Positions 4,836 to 5,638 of a DNA stretch of 5,638 nucleotides are shown here, in pieces. Both the position numbers and the translations under genes were made by a program. The notes beneath the pieces were generated by a model. It did not search any database. It was not told the origin of the DNA and worked only from the letters and a program-made list of their open reading frames with translations. The number at the start of each line of letters is the position of its first letter. Within the stretch, counting starts at the first letter, position 1. The DNA comes from a bacterium. Lineage in GTDB: Bacteria > Patescibacteria > Paceibacteria > UBA9973. The DNA lies in NCBI GenBank assembly GCA_021813235.1, contig JAKALG010000062.1:1-5638 (forward strand). Reading direction: 5' to 3'.

Positions 4836-4860
4836 GGTAGTTCTTTGAAAACTTGGGGAC
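4836..4860 (+). repeat. Left arm of a 25-bp inverted repeat flanking the 105-aa gene
   Basis: This arm pairs with 5200-5224: 24 of 25 positions pair, including two G-U, with a single G-G mismatch at 4847/5213. The core AAAACTTGGGGAC / GTCCCCAAGTTTT is a perfect 13-bp match. The arm starts about three bases after the predicted transcription start. Confidence 0.75.
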
Positions 4861-4872
4861 ACCAAAAAATAT

Positions 4873-5190
4873 ATGACTAAAACTAAAGCAACTGAGTTGA
4901 TGTTGAAACATTCACGAGCAATCGTAGACCCAGCATTAGCTCGAAAGATAGCTCAAGCGTTTGGATATAAGCTTTCAGAACTAGGAATAGTTCCACAAAA
5001 GGTTTGTACTATAGGTAGAGCAACTTATTCAGAAGAAACTGCTGAATTAAAAGGAGTTTCAATGTATAGAGTAGCTCAAGAACTGGTAAGAAAGATTTTC
5101 GGTGTCAAAATTGAAAGTCCGTGTATGGGTGTCGGCTCTTATGCAGAACACACAACGGAAATGTGCGTAGAAAGGTTAAAAAATAACTAA
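4873..5190 (+). CDS. Hypothetical protein (105 aa) enclosed by an inverted repeat
   Basis: I do not recognise a family. The product is mixed-charge and mostly helical: an N-terminal stretch MTKTKATELMLKHSRAIVDPALARKIAQAFGYKL, a middle segment around VCTIGRATYSEETAELKG, and a second helical region SMYRVAQELVRKIFGVKI. Cys occur at about 45, 84 and 98, with no clear metal motif and no membrane segment. The ATG at 4873 follows an A-rich stretch (CAAAAAATAT) with no SD. The gene has its own strong promoter with a possible operator, and its leader and 3' UTR are complementary over 25 positions, so the coding region sits in the loop of a closed mRNA. It lies between the large structured RNA and a tRNA-like gene, so a small RNA- or DNA-binding protein is possible but unsupported. 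Confidence 0.7.
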   Translation: MTKTKATELMLKHSRAIVDPALARKIAQAFGYKLSELGIVPQKVCTIGRATYSEETAELKGVSMYRVAQELVRKIFGVKIESPCMGVGSYAEHTTEMCVERLKNN

Positions 5191-5199
5191 CAAAGAATC

Positions 5200-5224
5200 G
5201 TCCCCAAGTTTTGAGAGAATTACC
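5200..5224 (+). repeat. Right arm of the 25-bp inverted repeat
   Basis: Complement of 4836-4860, starting nine bases after the stop of the 105-aa gene. It ends with TACC pairing GGTA at the left arm. No U run follows, so it is not a normal terminator; the partner is about 340 bases upstream. Confidence 0.75.
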
Positions 5225-5244
5225 AATCAAATAGTATATTGAGT

Positions 5245-5332
5245 GCTGTTGTGGCGGAATAGGTAGACGCTTTAGTTGGGTTCTCCAAAAGGAACGTACC
5301 AATATGCAAGGTGCAAATCCTTTCCAACAGCA
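5245..5332 (+). tRNA. tRNA-like gene, class-II length, with abnormal anticodon arm
   Basis: GCTGTTG (5245-5251) and CAACAGC (5325-5331) form a perfect 7-bp acceptor stem with discriminator A5332. The D-arm is canonical for the Leu/Ser type: TGGCGGAATAGGTAGACGC, stem GCG/CGC. The T-loop TGCAAAT is closed by AAGG/CCTT (5308-5311 with 5319-5322), with one extra or mismatched base at the foot of the T-stem. The length of 88 nt fits a class II tRNA. However, no 5-bp stem with a 7-base loop and T33 exists after the D-arm. The best fold is a longer arm, GTTGG (5275-5279) with CCAAT (5299-5303) and inner GTTC/GAAC (5280-5283 with 5292-5295). An anticodon therefore cannot be called. It may be a degenerate tRNA-Leu/Ser, a tRNA with an insertion, or a tRNA mimic. 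CCA is not encoded. Confidence 0.6.
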
Positions 5333-5335
5333 TTG

Positions 5336-5354
5336 AGTATATTATTTATGAAAA
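5336..5354 (+). repeat. 19-nt direct repeat across a start codon, copy 1
   Basis: AGTATATTATTTATGAAAA occurs here and again at 5532-5550, each time covering the ATG of a gene. TATATT four bases before the ATG could act as a -10, which would give a leaderless mRNA, but no -35 is visible. It may instead be an AU-rich initiation signal. Confidence 0.6.
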
Positions 5355-5530
5355 AAACAATTAATAATTGTGAAATAGGAAATCACAAATACGAGTCGAG
5401 AATTAAGAAAGTACTAGAGCGAAAATGTACTTATTTGTCTATGGGTAATTATGATAAAATAACACTAGAGCAAGAAGAACACTACTTATTCTGTGTTAAT
5501 TGTGGAGATATCAAAAGACTTAACACCTAG
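5348..5530 (+). CDS. Small putative zinc-binding protein (60 aa)
   Basis: ATG 5348 is chosen because it lies within the 19-nt repeat that also begins the next gene; an upstream TTG at 5276 would run through the tRNA-like gene. The 60-residue product has C8 and H13 in NCEIGNHKY and C49 and C52 in FCVNCGD. Such a C-x4-H plus CxxCG arrangement is common in small zinc-ribbon-like phage and bacterial proteins, so a single zinc site is likely. C27 is an extra Cys. The middle is charged and helical. There is no membrane segment. The role is unknown; such proteins often bind nucleic acid or another protein. The gene lies 13 bases before the methyltransferase start and is probably co-transcribed with it. 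Confidence 0.65.
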   Translation: MKKTINNCEIGNHKYESRIKKVLERKCTYLSMGNYDKITLEQEEHYLFCVNCGDIKRLNT

Positions 5531-5531
5531 T

Positions 5532-5550
5532 AGTATATTATTTATGAAAA
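5532..5550 (+). repeat. 19-nt direct repeat across a start codon, copy 2
   Basis: Identical to 5336-5354 and again covers an ATG (5544). It begins two bases after the stop of the preceding gene. Possible shared promoter or initiation signal. Confidence 0.6.
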
Positions 5551-5638
5551 CAATAGAGGAATTAAAAAACAAAGTAATACAAGGAGACGCTATTTTGGAG
5601 TTAAGAAAATTACCAGATGAATGTATTGATTGTCTAAT
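5544..5638 (+). CDS. N4/N6 DNA methyltransferase, N-terminal fragment cut by the window end
   Basis: 31 codons are visible: MKTIEELKNKVIQG followed by GDAILELRKLPDECIDCL. The pattern GDxLExLxxLPDxxxDxx is the characteristic lead-in of the N6_N4_Mtase family, normally followed at once by the (D/S)PPY catalytic motif, which would lie just beyond the window. Family role: transfer of a methyl group from S-adenosylmethionine to adenine or cytosine in DNA. In phages this usually protects against host restriction. The ATG lies in the 19-nt repeat shared with the upstream gene, and no SD is present. Target sequence and completeness cannot be judged here. Confidence 0.75.
   Translation, partial: MKTIEELKNKVIQGDAILELRKLPDECIDCL

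Noticed and set aside
4836..5224. MITE or insertion sequence with terminal inverted repeats
   Set aside because: No target-site duplication is evident, and the gene inside does not resemble a transposase. The left arm sits precisely at the transcription start, which fits an RNA stem better.

Overview
The window looks like part of an AT-rich phage or prophage. The first half holds the end of a structural region and a lysis region: two tail-fibre-like proteins, a complete M23 (LytM-type) peptidase and one or two holin-like membrane proteins. The second half is an accessory region with small genes, structured RNAs, a metallophosphoesterase, a tRNA-like gene and the start of a DNA methyltransferase. 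UGA acts as a normal stop: four genes end in TGA, each overlapping the next gene's start. Almost no start codon has a Shine-Dalgarno sequence, and one gene looks leaderless. Promoters are sigma70-like (TATAAT, often TGnTATAAT), which argues against a Bacteroidota host. The tail-fibre repeat style, the lack of SD and the base composition would fit a phage of an uncultured lineage such as Patescibacteria, but this is only a guess.

Layout. Positions 3-2864 are a tightly packed plus-strand operon: a 5'-truncated tail fibre; two tiny genes linked by 4-base ATGA overlaps; a 277-residue beta-rich receptor-binding or tail protein; a one-TM membrane protein; a Lys-rich 42-residue protein; the M23 peptidase; and a two-TM holin. 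Positions 2865-3029 hold a promoter, a short structured RNA of about 94 nt with an intrinsic terminator, and a second promoter that starts the metallophosphoesterase gene (3030-4178) with almost no leader.

Positions 4179-4872 have no credible protein gene but are highly structured. A promoter at 4219-4224 leads into an RNA of about 540 nt. It contains an H-type pseudoknot, two multi-helix domains and a tRNA-like domain whose halves are in the wrong order: P2 3' strand, T-arm and acceptor 3' strand come first, then a short hairpin spacer, then acceptor 5' strand, D-arm and P2 5' strand. The halves fit through a perfect 7-bp acceptor stem and a 23-position helix where the anticodon stem should be. 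This is the topology of a circularly permuted (two-piece) tmRNA, but the D-arm is a normal tRNA D-arm, the acceptor lacks G3:U70, and no tag reading frame is evident. It is the most striking object in the window.

A strong promoter at 4798-4826 then drives an unrecognised 105-residue gene whose leader and 3' UTR can pair over 25 positions, closing the mRNA into a loop. A class-II-like tRNA with an abnormal anticodon arm follows, then a small zinc-binding protein gene and the first 31 codons of an N4/N6 DNA methyltransferase. The last two genes share an identical 19-nt start region.

Functionally, the left half would provide host attachment and lysis. The right half looks like moron or early-type cargo, with structured RNAs, a nuclease-like phosphoesterase and DNA modification. 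Three promoters share one sequence module (TTATNCACA plus AATATGNTATAATA), so the two RNAs and the phosphoesterase may be co-regulated.
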